Shown one piece after another: positions 1 through 8,670 of a stretch of 14,575 nucleotides of DNA. The DNA lies in assembly GCA_003024985.2 (NCBI GenBank), contig PXIH01S0004486.1; one strand, written 5' to 3'. The position numbers and the translations under genes are program-made. The notes beneath the pieces were generated by a model. The model was not told the DNA's origin. It worked only from the letters and a program-made list of their open reading frames with translations, and ran no database searches. Position 1 is the stretch's first letter, and each line of letters begins with the position of its first letter. The stretch comes from Euperipatoides rowelli. Its lineage: Eukaryota > Onychophora > Udeonychophora > Euonychophora > Peripatopsidae.

Positions 1-560
1 TTCTCTCAGAGAGTACGTAAATCAATAGATAAAAGTTCATATGACATATGAAAATGTTCTTTAGACATCCAATCAGCTTTGTATCACAATCACCAAGGCT
101 CGATCTAGACAGATTTGTAAGAAGGCTAGCCATTCGCTACCCCTCTGGCTGCAGTTGATAGAGTACAATGCCGGTAGGAATGTAAATAGAAAATCGTCTG
201 TAGAATTTTTTATATTTGAGTTAGAAACTTCATTTTTTTTTTCAAATCTCACAACCTTTCTCTATAATTCAAATAAGTGGTTTTAATTATATTTTAAAAT
301 CAGGAGATTTTTAAAACCGCCGATCTTTAGACCCTACTTTTTACACCCCTGAAAATATTAACATAGGAAAATGCTATTGATTGTTTAGGTAATTTTACCG
401 TCTCTGGGATTCTTTAAAATACTTAATATTAATTGATTTTTTAATTTGAAAAAAAACTTTAGGGATTTATTAAAGAAATATTAAACGTATATAAAAAAAA
501 AGTAGACTTTAAAAAAAATTATTTTTAGTGATATGATGAGAGAAAAAAAGTATACAATCG
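1..560. other. A/T-rich non-coding stretch
   Basis: No open reading frame of note and no recognisable element end is visible here. The stretch has long A and T runs (for example near 230-242 and 487-518). One small symmetric site is present: ttcatatg-a-catatgaa at 36-52, a perfect inverted repeat around a single central base. I see nothing that assigns a function. Confidence 0.6.
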
Positions 561-580
561 CAAGTTTACTTGAAAGTGTA

Positions 581-802
581 TATCGATAGATATCGATTGT
601 CGAGAGATCGATTATTGATACTTTCGATAATCGATTAATCGATATCCTAGCATGCATCATAACCTATCCCAGCATGCATCATAACCTATCCCTGCATGCA
701 TCAGAAAATATTGATAGATATCGATACTATCGATAATCGATCGATTGGTTATTGATACTCTATCCCATCATGCATCATAATTCTATCCGGAATGCATCAT
801 AA
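581..802. repeat. Composite ATCGAT cluster plus 22-bp CATGCATCAT tandem unit
   Basis: Two kinds of sequence alternate. Dense ATCGAT-containing clusters lie at 581-646 and 711-745, including two exact TATCGATA words (581-588 and 719-726). A 22-bp unit follows: 649-670 and 671-692 are identical tandem copies, 693-703 is a partial copy, 767-788 is a diverged copy and 789-802 another partial copy. The order (ATCGAT cluster, ttattgatact, then the CATGCATCAT unit) occurs twice, so the block seems to have duplicated as a whole before diverging. TATCGATA is the core DREF-binding word known in Drosophila promoters; whether that matters here is unknown. A subterminal repeat array of a transposon is an alternative. 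Confidence 0.7.
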
Positions 803-803
803 T

Positions 804-844
804 ATGATGTCATAGGCCACCCATATATGGGCATATGACATCAT
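804..844. repeat. Nested palindrome capable of forming a cruciform
   Basis: Perfect 11-bp inverted arms atgatgtcata (804-814) and tatgacatcat (834-844) enclose a second perfect palindrome, cccatatatggg (820-831). The two centres are offset by about 1.5 bp, so the full structure is a near-perfect stem. It directly abuts the last partial CATGCATCAT unit and may mark the end of that repeat block. Function unknown. Confidence 0.75.
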
Positions 845-1764
845 TTTTGAACTCGAAAATTCGGCCCCATCTTGTTCTAGAAACACGTTTATTATCTACT
901 TATAACACATTTTGTTAATAATCTGAAGATTTCTGAAATATTTTCATAGCAAATAATGAAATATTATTTATCAGTTCAGAGATTGGATGGATTTTGTTTA
1001 GATTTGATAAGAATTATTTATCTTCACCTAGAGGTGCAGCTTATCAAGTTTATAAAAAAAATAAATATGTAATGTGGAGTTGGAAATAAATATTAAAATT
1101 GATTTGTGACTAAATCTGGTGACTCGTTTAGCCTAGCCTAACTATGCATGTTGACATTAACAATTTGGCTTATTTAATTAATTACAGTTATTAACATTTA
1201 CATTAAGTTTATTCCTGGAAAATTAATGATCATTTAAAATAAAGCCACATGTTGTTATTAAAAAAATATTAAAAAGAACGGTCATTTCCTTTTTAAGGTA
1301 TCTATAATTGCATGATGACATACCTGTATAATAAACTCAGATGGTGACCATCATTTGAATTATTAAACTGCTTAGTTTGAACTGTTATTAATTTGAACAA
1401 AGTCTGATATTACTTTAAAAAAGTCTTAGATCACTCAGCTAAAAGTGCTCTTCAAGGTCCATCGTTTGACACTAGAAACATGCATAGAAGCAACCGGATT
1501 TAAATCCACAATGCTTAAATTAATAGTCAATCTTCATGCCAACTTCTTTTCTAGGCACTGATTTAAAAAAAAAATTGGATCTATAGGATTATCCTTTAGT
1601 GATGGCTTATGCAACCATAAACACTATGACATCAGTATTTTACTTAGAAATTCGTAGTAAAACAATATAACAATGCTAATTATTCAAAAGTAAAGCAAAA
1701 GATATATTGGAAAGGATAAAAAAAAAGAAATCCTAATTGATTTTTTCATCATGAGTTAAGATGT
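845..1764. other. Non-coding A/T-rich stretch
   Basis: I see no gene here. The only local structure is a modest hairpin: gataag (1006-1011) pairs with cttatc (1040-1045), enclosing cacct-ag-aggtg (1025-1036). The left end of this stretch adjoins the palindrome; the right end runs into the 3' side of a minus-strand retrotransposon remnant. No clear poly(T) tract marks that remnant's tail, so the boundary near 1700-1764 is uncertain. Confidence 0.5.
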
Positions 1765-2584
1765 TCAATTGCATAAACGATGGGTGATCTTTTGAACCTG
1801 GTGGTATGAATATATGAGTGTGTACTTAGTACTTTGTGTTATTTCACCAGAAATTGATCTTTGCTTTGGTGGCAAAAATTGAGGACAGGTTTTAAACAAA
1901 TTTAAGGAAAAGTTAAAAGAATTTATTTTTCTTCTTTCAGCCATTGACACCAACTACAGGTCCTAAAGATGTAATATCACTTTCATAACACACATGGCTA
2001 TTTCCAATTATGCTTCTGACAGCCCTTCTATGTACAGAATCCACCAATTAAATTGTTGTTTTTTTTGTTAAAGCCAGGTTCCAGATTGGAGTACAATACT
2101 CCACTATGTAGCAAATAAAGGAGATGTAAGTCATCTTCATGATTTCTTCACTAGTTCTCATTCTTTTCAATCTATACAAAATAAACATAGTATTATTTGA
2201 TTTCTTTAACATGGTCTCTATCTGTAAGTTTCACTGAGGTTATCCTGAATACAAATACCAAGGATGTTAGCATTACCCAAAACCTCGAGCTGTACTTTTC
2301 CAATGGAAAGAGAAGGTGTAAATTTATTCCTCTGGAAATTATGGGTGATTAAAGAGCATTTACTAAAATAAATAGACATCTGATTTCAGTAATCTGATTT
2401 AACTGTTGTATCAGAAACCGCTTGCGGAATTCCAGAATTGTTTTAAGCGTGCATGTGATGGTTGAGTCCTCCACATATTTAAGATGATATTTACAGTACA
2501 TTCAGAAACAATATCATTGACCAAAATTGCAAAAATGAGGCTAACAAGCACAGAACCTTGTAAAAACCCATTTGCACAGTTAAA
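1765..2584 (-). pseudogene. Decayed non-LTR retrotransposon reverse transcriptase, C-terminal half
   Basis: Minus-strand translations in several frames give, in order, landmarks of the second half of a LINE pol protein of the Jockey/CR1-like broad group. NGFLQGSVLVSLIFAI (about 2524-2571) corresponds to the usual GVPQGSVLGPLLF block. YVED (2466-2477) sits where the catalytic F/YADD box belongs, with the first Asp changed to Glu and Ala to Val. Then come a degraded thumb region, VEYCTPIWNLALTKK (about 2065-2109) matching the LEYxxPVW landmark, a VHRRAVRSIIG piece (about 2007-2040), and a final open stretch ending at a stop at 1765-1767. At least three frame changes and several stops are needed, so this is a dead copy. 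Its upstream side ends exactly at the piggyBac-type element at 2586; the apparent Met start in that frame comes from transposon end sequence and is an artefact. Family assignment beyond non-LTR is inference. Confidence 0.8.
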
Positions 2585-2599
2585 ACCCTTTGCCTGTCT

Positions 2600-2619
2600 T
2601 TGAATCATATGTGATTCAA
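2600..2619. repeat. Palindromic box 1 of the piggyBac-type element
   Basis: ttgaatcatatgtgattcaa is an inverted repeat with 8-bp perfect arms, placed directly after the left terminal repeat. An identical 20-bp copy lies at 3014-3033. It could be a transposase or host-protein binding site, but that is inference. Confidence 0.8.
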
Positions 2620-2640
2620 CCGTGTTCGTTTCAGACGCTT

Positions 2641-2660
2641 TTGTATCATATATGATTCAA
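2641..2660. repeat. Palindromic box 2 of the piggyBac-type element
   Basis: ttgtatcatatatgattcaa is a diverged copy of the same box; 9 of 10 base pairs are complementary. Its start lies 41 bp from the start of box 1. Confidence 0.7.
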
Positions 2661-2758
2661 AATACATATTTTAAATGCTGAAAATTTTTGTTCACAGAAT
2701 GAAAAATAAACGATCGTTGGAGCTAAACGTATCAGTTTGAAAGTGTTCTAACATGCTA

Positions 2759-2776
2759 TGCATCACATATGATTCA
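2759..2776. repeat. Palindromic box 3, inverted orientation
   Basis: tgcatcacatatgattca matches the reverse complement of box 1 at 17 of 18 positions. The slightly asymmetric centre shows that it lies in the opposite orientation to boxes 1 and 4. Confidence 0.7.
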
Positions 2777-3013
2777 CAAAACGTATCATTGTTAAATATA
2801 TGAAATAATAGTTTTAGGTAATGAAAACATAAATATACACAAGATTAAATTTTGTATTCATAACAAATTATAAGTTTTTTTATATAAAACATTAATTTAT
2901 TTTATATTTAGATACAAAATAACATTTTTGTTTTTTAAAAAAAATTAATTTGCGCTAAAATGCAAAGTTAAATGTGAGCGTATGAGTAATAAATTCTACT
3001 CAGAATACGCTTT

Positions 3014-3033
3014 TTGAATCATATGTGATTCAA
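3014..3033. repeat. Palindromic box 4, identical to box 1
   Basis: This is an exact 20-bp copy of box 1, about 128 bp inside the right terminal repeat. Perfect identity within an otherwise diverged, A/T-rich element suggests either recent copying or constraint. Confidence 0.8.
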
Positions 3034-3178
3034 ATTGTTTTATTATTATTATTTCATCCTGGAACAACTACATACCTAAAAATATTAATATTATGCCCTA
3101 AATCATAATAGATCAAAAGATATAAAAAAAGCATAAGAGAAGTAACCTTAAAAATTACTTAGACAGGCAAAGGGTTAA

Positions 3179-3365
3179 AGGTATGAACCTTTACTTAACT
3201 TCCACCACCCATCAACCCTTGTGACCATAATACTCCTCAGTTAACTTAAATTCACAATCCCTGCTAATTTCTACTTTGCCTTAAAAAAAGAGAGAGAGAA
3301 TTGTTGCTAGGTACAGAATATCTCCCATGTTTGACTCCCTTTCATTTTTTTTGTTTGATTTATAG
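3179..3365. other. Flank of the piggyBac-type insertion, no gene seen
   Basis: If the piggyBac-type element entered an intact retrotransposon, this side should continue the reverse transcriptase upstream of the QGS block. On the minus strand I find short open stretches but no convincing domain landmarks. Either the remnant was already truncated here or it is too decayed to read. A short GA microsatellite lies at about 3289-3299. Confidence 0.4.
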
Positions 3366-3468
3366 TAGCCTATAGCCTATACTATATAGCCTACTTCTTA
3401 TATATTTTTTGTTAAAACTTCTTATAGGCTATATTATTAAAACTTTTTACTCTTTATTGAATAGGCTA
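3366..3468. repeat. Cluster of TAGCCTA words
   Basis: Three TAGCCTA words (3366-3372, 3373-3379, 3387-3393) are followed by two in the opposite orientation, TAGGCTA (3425-3431 and 3462-3468). The same word occurs singly across the window, for example near 1130, 6411, 12744, 12932, 13705 and 14100. It may be a lineage-specific over-represented word rather than a functional site. Confidence 0.6.
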
Positions 3469-4719
3469 ATTAACTTAAATTGTTTAGAAAAGAACAATAA
3501 AAACAGTGTTTTTTTCATACTAATAAAAAATCCCAATTGAAGGTGTCTAAGATATATAAATCCATAGGTTATTTCTATTAATTTATATATATTATTTTTT
3601 TACTGACATCCAGAGCCAGTTTTAGGGGGTGGGAAATAAGCCAATCACCCCCACACTGAAAACAAATATTTTTTTTTTAGAAATAGAACTTTATTAAATT
3701 TAATTATTTAATAACTGTCAACTATTATCACAATAAAAAGAAAGTGAACAGTTTATTCATTAAACATTTACACTCATTTTTAAAATATGAAATTATGTTC
3801 AATTTAGTTCATCTGCTCTAAGACAAAAAAAAAAAAAGCTTAAATTTCTGCTAAAAAAAGAACAGTCCCCACATTTACCATTTGCCACCTGGACCCACAT
3901 CATTCTAGAGCCTTGTTCTGATCATATTCAACTCTTTCAAACTGTACTTTTTTTATTTATAAATTGCTTGAGCTGAAAATAAAAGAAATTCTGATATTTT
4001 TCATATTGATTCCATATAAAATTGATAAATTAGATTATGAGTGAGAAAATACTCATGAATATGAAACTTCAAAGTAAAAGCATTTAAATTTAAAATATTA
4101 CACCTTTTTCAATTTTTTTTAAAACTAGAACAATATTGTCTTTCTTCAACTTTGTCATGCAAGTGAACTTTATTTAACCAGACAACAGAACTACTTCTCT
4201 AGGTAACAACATGTAGTTGTCATCAAATATTTAAACACATCTGTGATTCAATATAAAATATAAATAAAATCTAGATGTAACTTGGCAATATATATTTTTT
4301 TTCTATTTGTAAAAAAAAAAAAAATATTTAAAGGCAATCAATCCGTTTTATTATTCTATTAAAATTTTTAGACAGATGGGTCAGTATTATAGCCAAATGA
4401 CAATTTCCTGCTTAAGCGTATTTTTGAATAAATTTACAGAATATACAATAAAATAAATATACTATAACACCACCCTCCCGAGGGGATTATTTTATTAGCC
4501 CCAGGGTTGCTATACAAAACAGGAGGAGGTAGATAGAATGAATTGGAAAATGACTGGACTGCTTGACACAGGATGACATTTAACGTAAAATACTTTATTT
4601 ACTTATGAAAAAAAAATAATCAGAACTTTGCTAGTTAAATTGTTAAAACAAAAAGATGTACAATAATTTTAATGGAAGGTCAAACTGCTGGACTGGCTCC
4701 TGCCAGCCGATGGTAAAGA
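3469..4719. other. A/T-rich non-coding stretch with one solo transposon-like end
   Basis: No coding potential is apparent. CAGAGCCAGTTTTAG at 3611-3625, followed by a G-rich tract, has the look of a hAT-type terminus, but I could not find a partner end with a matching 8-bp duplication. A small hairpin ctggc-tcct-gccag lies at 4693-4706. Long A runs occur at 3825-3837 and 4311-4324. Confidence 0.4.
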
Positions 4720-4738
4720 GAATGAAATAAAAGAAATA

Positions 4739-4777
4739 GTACTTGTCGCTTGTGGCAATAGCCACTCTCGCAAGTAC
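4739..4777. repeat. Two-level hairpin
   Basis: Outer arms gtacttg (4739-4745) and caagtac (4771-4777) pair perfectly. Inside them gtggc (4752-4756) pairs with gccac (4761-4765) around a four-base aata loop. Between the two stems is a near-symmetric internal loop of 6 and 5 bases. It is too short for a microRNA precursor and has no tRNA fold. Role unknown. Confidence 0.6.
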
Positions 4778-5077
4778 CGGTATGACAACAAGCTAACATG
4801 GCAACAGTCTTAAATTGTTAAAGCTACGCACACACAGTATTTAAATTTACATTTCATTACAAATTGAATCTCACACTTTCAAGGAAGTCTGCTCGAGTAG
4901 GGCGAAATAGTCAATTCTGTTCACCAATTTATATGCAAATTAGCAAAATTTAAGCAAATTTTATGAAATTAGGCCACACCTACTGGGAGTGACATTGTCA
5001 TACGGCAGCCTTTGATTGGTGTACATAATCGGCTTTCACCCTACTTACTATTTATGACTTGTTTACACGACAGTAGC

Positions 5078-5093
5078 TAGTCTAATTAGACTA
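5078..5093. repeat. Perfect 16-bp palindrome
   Basis: tagtctaattagacta is a perfect inverted repeat with a TAAT/ATTA centre, the core of a homeodomain dimer-type site. A further hairpin cttgc-aatta-gcaag lies close by at 5111-5125. Both fall inside the possible regulatory island. Confidence 0.6.
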
Positions 5094-5150
5094 CATGCAC
5101 GTAGCCGCTGCTTGCAATTAGCAAGAGGTACACAAAGAAAGTAAACACAC

Positions 5151-6957
5151 CACAAACTCAAGTCATTTCTCCCCAAATGCACAAGTTTATATGAACAGCA
5201 ATAAAATAAATATTTTAAAAATACAATTCGTTATAATAAAAAAGCCCATTTTTCAGATGGGTGATTTCATATCCTGTTAACATTGTAATGAAAATAACAA
5301 TCTATTTATTATGGGAAAAGGCCATTGTTCAAACTCTTTTACTAAATTATTTTCTATCCAGCTTCCCCCCCCCTTCCCCCCAAAGACAATTGCTAAAATA
5401 TCTATGATAAGAACAACATAATTACTGCATACTAAATTAAAAGTAAAAATATATATATATATTTACCAGAAAATTTTGCTAGTTTGCCTAAGTGCAGATT
5501 TTATCTTGTAAATGTTTGTGTCAAAATATTTATTTATGTCAGTGGTGAGTAGGGATCACGTTAACACATCTAGATGTGTATTTCATGCTTAAAATAATTG
5601 AAAAACATGCCAATAAATGTCAGATGCATATTTGCACGTCTGCAAAAAAAATAAGGCCCAAAAAGTAAATTCTTTAGAGAATGAGTCTAATTACCTTGAA
5701 TTACGATTCTTAAAAACACAATAAGTATCTTTTGGACCAAGCACTTCGAACAAAAATAGCCTAAATCCTAATCACTCAATATAATGCAAGATATGAAAAA
5801 AAAAAAAATGTAGAATTTTGCAAAACTTTATAATACTGTTTATTTTTCATGATTCAACATAAAGCCTATGAAAAGATGAGAGTTTTGAATAAAATCTGAA
5901 TAACTTTTTTTTTTTATTGTAGTATAATTTCTATTTTTTCCCCCTATACGATATATTTATAATTAAAATATAAAAACCAAGCCACAGCAGCCATGTTTTA
6001 AATCACGTGACAGCTAATACACTTATCCAAATCCATCTCAATCCCAGAAAAAACCCCAAACAATCGTGATTATCCATAAAGACAGCAGTTTTATTTAGCT
6101 CTAATCTCTGAAGACAGTATTTACAAAGTTATTGGTAATTTATTTTACAACTTCCAGACACCTTAATAAAATATAGGGTGATTACAAAATAAGTACCGTA
6201 TATTTAATGTAGAATATTAATAAAGCTTTTACGACATACAGTAACTATCGGAGCATAATTTTTCAATAAAAATGTCTTAATAAATCAGAGAAAAGAAAAA
6301 AAATATATAGGTAGGCTAATCGTAATATCTTCTGGATTGTTTTGTACCTCTTGATTTAAGTAGTTTTAAGACTAAAAAAAATAGAAAAATTCATCTATTG
6401 ATCGAAAGTTTAGCCTAATCAGATTTTATATTGTTATATTTTTGAATTTTGATATTAAACTCATACAATATGTTCATATTTCTTAATCATAATTTTAAAA
6501 GTTACACTGTATATTTTGCTTGTTATTGTTTTGTTTTTGATTGATTTTATAAATCACTGTACTGTATATTTGTAATAAGACTAGAAGATTGTCTTTACTA
6601 ACTCTTGTCGACTTGGTTTAATATACTGTAAATGTAAATACAAATTCTACCATACCTAATACCACATGTTTTTCCAGCTCTTTGTTAAAAATATGAGTAA
6701 ACAAAGTTAAAATTATTTTTCTTTGCTAAAAGACGATAATTACTTATTTTATAGAAAATAAACTAATTTATATTTTAAGAGCAAATTGAAAGTATTTTGA
6801 CTGATTTAAGGCATGTAAAGTTTTAAGCATGCAAAAATGTATAATTTTTAAAGATTATATAATGTGATTGAAATAGGCTGCCCCTTGATATTTAATAAAA
6901 ATTGGTATTTTCTAATACTTTGAATATACAGCAGCCCCCCTCCCTCCCCCAACACAC
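5151..6957. other. Long A/T-rich non-coding stretch
   Basis: No coding potential is evident. Simple sequence includes two C runs separated by TT (about 5364-5381), a short (AT)n run at about 5449-5462, and many A/T homopolymers. A hairpin-like site with arms cccat/atggg lies at about 5246-5263. TATAGGGTGATTACAAAAT at about 6172-6190 resembles a mariner-type end but has no visible partner. Confidence 0.5.
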
Positions 6958-7049
6958 AAAAGGGGGTCGGGTTGATTGAGTCTGTGGCTCAGGCCAGGTG
7001 GTTCAGACCTTGGATGACCAAACTACATAAGATAATGCATAGTTATGAC
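6958..7049 (+). repeat. Dispersed repeat copy A
   Basis: This segment aligns with 8272-8360. Both begin with AGGGGGT followed by a GTCTGT word, and both end in a 26-bp block (7024-7049 and 8335-8360) that matches at 23 positions. The middle is more diverged, with C-rich tracts in different places. The segment also contains words that loosely resemble a tRNA A box (6985-6998) and B box (7000-7009), but the spacing is far too short for a tRNA. A degraded SINE or transposon end is possible. Confidence 0.5.
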
Positions 7050-7148
7050 ATACTTGACAGCCAAAAATAAAAAAAAAAGCTGATCAAAAATGATGCTACT
7101 TAACTTAACTTCGAAAAATAAAAATAAAAAACCTCTTATTTTAGGCTA

Positions 7149-7165
7149 AGGGTTTTTTAAACCCT
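7149..7165. repeat. Short hairpin agggttt-ttt-aaaccct
   Basis: Perfect 7-bp arms surround a TTT loop. About 26 bp downstream, ctagcgctaactctg (7177-7191) resembles the right end of a hAT-type element read outward, but no partner with a target duplication was found. Confidence 0.45.
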
Positions 7166-7189
7166 CTTAAAAAATTCTAGCGCTAACTC

Positions 7190-7263
7190 TGATGGTGAGG
7201 AGCCTATGGTCTTAAGACCGCGTATATGGCCTTTTGAGGTACGGTGCAGCCTATTTGTCAAAT
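7190..7263 (+). repeat. Dispersed repeat, copy 1 of a pair shared with the right window edge
   Basis: The core at 7231-7263 matches 14541-14575 almost completely, with cggtgcagcctatttgtcaa identical in both; differences are one substitution and a two-base gap. Looser similarity extends upstream to about 7190 and 14501. The repeat family is not recognised. The second copy is cut by the end of the window, so the true length is unknown. Confidence 0.7.
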
Positions 7264-8271
7264 ATATATCATTTCATCATTAGTAATTTATAATTATACA
7301 TTCTCAAACAATGTAATCTACGGATATACCTTGGTTTATGGGCTTTCACTTAGACCCTTGCATATATGGACGCACTGTACTTACAGTAGAACCACACCCT
7401 TGTTTATATGCATGCTTCACAATAACAAACACTTCAAGCCATATTCAAATAAAAAAAATGCATTTAAGAATATTTGTTTTTCTTTATTTTAGAAAAATAT
7501 ATTAAAAAAATAAAAATATAAGTTACTGTATTTCGTATAATAATTGCTTCTAAAGGTTTAAAAAATAACTAGTTAACAACTCTAAAAACATTAGTCATAA
7601 ATGGTTTATTTACAGCACATTATGGTGGTAAAAAAAAAGTAGTGCTTCACTTTAACCCTTTTTAATGTCACCACTCATCAGTGTGGAAAGTAAACCTTAT
7701 CTGCTCATTCCTTTAAGTGAATCTGGGCCCTATAATTTTTAAGTTTAAAGTGGGACCAAGATAAAGTTAATCGGTTCAAAATTATATTTTATACAATTGT
7801 GTTTATTATTTCTGTGGGAATTTAACATGAATATTATTTAAAAAAAAAAAAAAAGCTTTACAAGGGTCTACGGCAAATTGACAAAAGAAATGGACTACCA
7901 GCAAGAGAGGCATGGCTTATAGCAATAGTGACATTTAATTGTTTAGATAATATTGTCTAAATCATCGTTTCCCAATTAAATTTAGTCATGGAACCCTTTT
8001 ATATTGTATAAAATATAACGGAACTCCTATATATTTTAGTGTAGTTTGCACATTAAAAAAAAAAAATGCACCGCATGCAAAATTTTTTTTGTTCAAAGTC
8101 AAATATTTACCTAATTTGTCCTCTTTCATGTCCCATAAATAAATGCAGCCACCCTGTTTTTTTATAATGTATTTGCTTTGTATACGTGCCTGTCTTGGGA
8201 ATTTTTTTTTAAATTTTATTTAGGTGATTAACAAAAAATAAATGTCATCATGAAACTGGGCCCTCATATTG
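7264..8271. other. A/T-rich non-coding stretch with a possible solo hAT-like end
   Basis: An open frame from 7244 to 7492 shows no domain and a composition typical of random A/T-rich DNA, so it is not called. CATCGTTTCCCAA at 7963-7975, followed by GGAACCC and GGAACTCC words, resembles the subterminal sequence of some hAT elements. No matching right end or copy of gtctaaat was found. A-runs occur at about 7841-7854 and 8056-8066. Confidence 0.4.
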
Positions 8272-8360
8272 AAGGGGGTGGATGGGTCTGTAGTCCCGGT
8301 GCCCCCACTCCCTCCCTCCCCACGTTCTAACAAATACATAAGAAACTACATAGTTATGAC
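8272..8360 (+). repeat. Dispersed repeat copy B
   Basis: This is the diverged counterpart of 6958-7049, with the shared 26-bp block at 8335-8360. It contains a C-rich tract (about 8301-8321) that copy A lacks at this place. An open frame runs through it (8269-8574), but the sequence is repeat-derived and there is no reason to call a protein. Confidence 0.5.
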
Positions 8361-8480
8361 CAGAAGGATAGGATGGGAGACCCATAGGCTTGGTAAAGGT
8401 AAACCAGAGAACTATATAAGAATGGTAAATGGAAACAAAATGAGCCTACAACTTAAAAAAAGCTTATCAAATTTAAAAAA

Positions 8481-8554
8481 GGCTGGCTACGGCTCTGGGT
8501 CAAGGGCCCTTGACCATTCTCAGCCGAGGGCCCAAAAGGAGCCAGCCGACACTG
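8481..8554. repeat. Palindrome-rich transposon-like end
   Basis: A perfect 18-bp palindrome ggtcaagggcccttgacc (8498-8515) is framed by ggctggct (8481-8488) and agccagcc (8539-8546). The segment ends in cgacactg (8547-8554), so read from the right it starts CAGTGTCGGCTGGCTCC, a hAT-like terminus. The following 8 bp, gtacaata, were not found next to a matching left end. I see a plausible solo end or a rearranged element, not a complete one. Confidence 0.45.
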
Positions 8555-8670
8555 GTACAATATTCAGAAATTAAACATTCTTATCAAATAATTGTTCTGT
8601 GGGTGGTGGTGTCTCATTTTTGCCATTTGTTAACACTATGAATATTATACAGATACAATACAAATATGAC

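Larger units (their letters stand above)
2586..3174. mobile_element. Non-autonomous piggyBac-type element (MITE), 589 bp
   Basis: The ends are perfect 14-bp terminal inverted repeats: CCCTTTGCCTGTCT at 2586-2599 and its complement at 3161-3174. piggyBac-superfamily elements insert at TTAA, and many carry ends beginning CCCTTTG. TTAA lies directly next to the right end (3175-3178) and two bases outside the left end (2580-2583), where an extra AA separates target and terminus. The inside is A/T-rich with no transposase reading frame, so movement would need an enzyme supplied elsewhere. Four near-palindromic boxes lie inside. The element interrupts or abuts the reverse transcriptase remnant at 1765-2584, so it is younger than that copy. 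Confidence 0.85.
4720..5150. promoter_or_regulatory. Possible regulatory island, less A/T-rich than its surroundings
   Basis: This segment stands out by higher G+C, more CpG and many short symmetric sites. Words resembling metazoan transcription-factor sites are present: an octamer ATGCAAAT (4933-4940), CTTTGATTGG (5010-5019, TCF-like overlapping an inverted CCAAT box), a TGTTTAC forkhead-like word (5060-5066) and several AATTAG homeodomain-like words. There are two hairpins and one perfect palindrome. No adjacent exon is visible, so a promoter cannot be claimed. An old, degraded repeat with normal base composition is an equally open explanation. Confidence 0.25.

Noticed and set aside
581-802. 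CRISPR-like array from the repeated CATGCATCAT unit
   Set aside because: Two units are directly abutting with no spacers, the others are irregular, and the context is an animal genome.
6172-6200. Mariner-like terminus TATAGGGTGATTACAAAAT
   Set aside because: No inverted partner and no transposase nearby; a single end of this length in A/T-rich DNA is not enough.
6985-7009. tRNA-like A-box and B-box words
   Set aside because: The two boxes are nearly adjacent and no cloverleaf can be drawn; at best a degraded SINE head.
7244-7492. 82-residue open frame on the plus strand
   Set aside because: No domain, low-complexity composition, and its first bases overlap a dispersed repeat (7190-7263). 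It is expected by chance in A/T-rich DNA.
7963-8200. hAT element starting CATCGTTTCCCAA
   Set aside because: Subterminal words look right, but no right end and no copy of the flanking gtctaaat could be found.
3611-8497. Large hAT element bounded by CAGAGCCAG at 3611 and a ctctg end at 7191 or 8497
   Set aside because: Ends are partly complementary, but the flanking octamers (ctgacatc versus atggtgag or ggtcaagg) do not match and no transposase lies between.
8269-8574. 101-residue open frame on the plus strand
   Set aside because: It runs through two repeat-derived segments (8272-8360 and 8481-8554); the translation shows no recognisable family.
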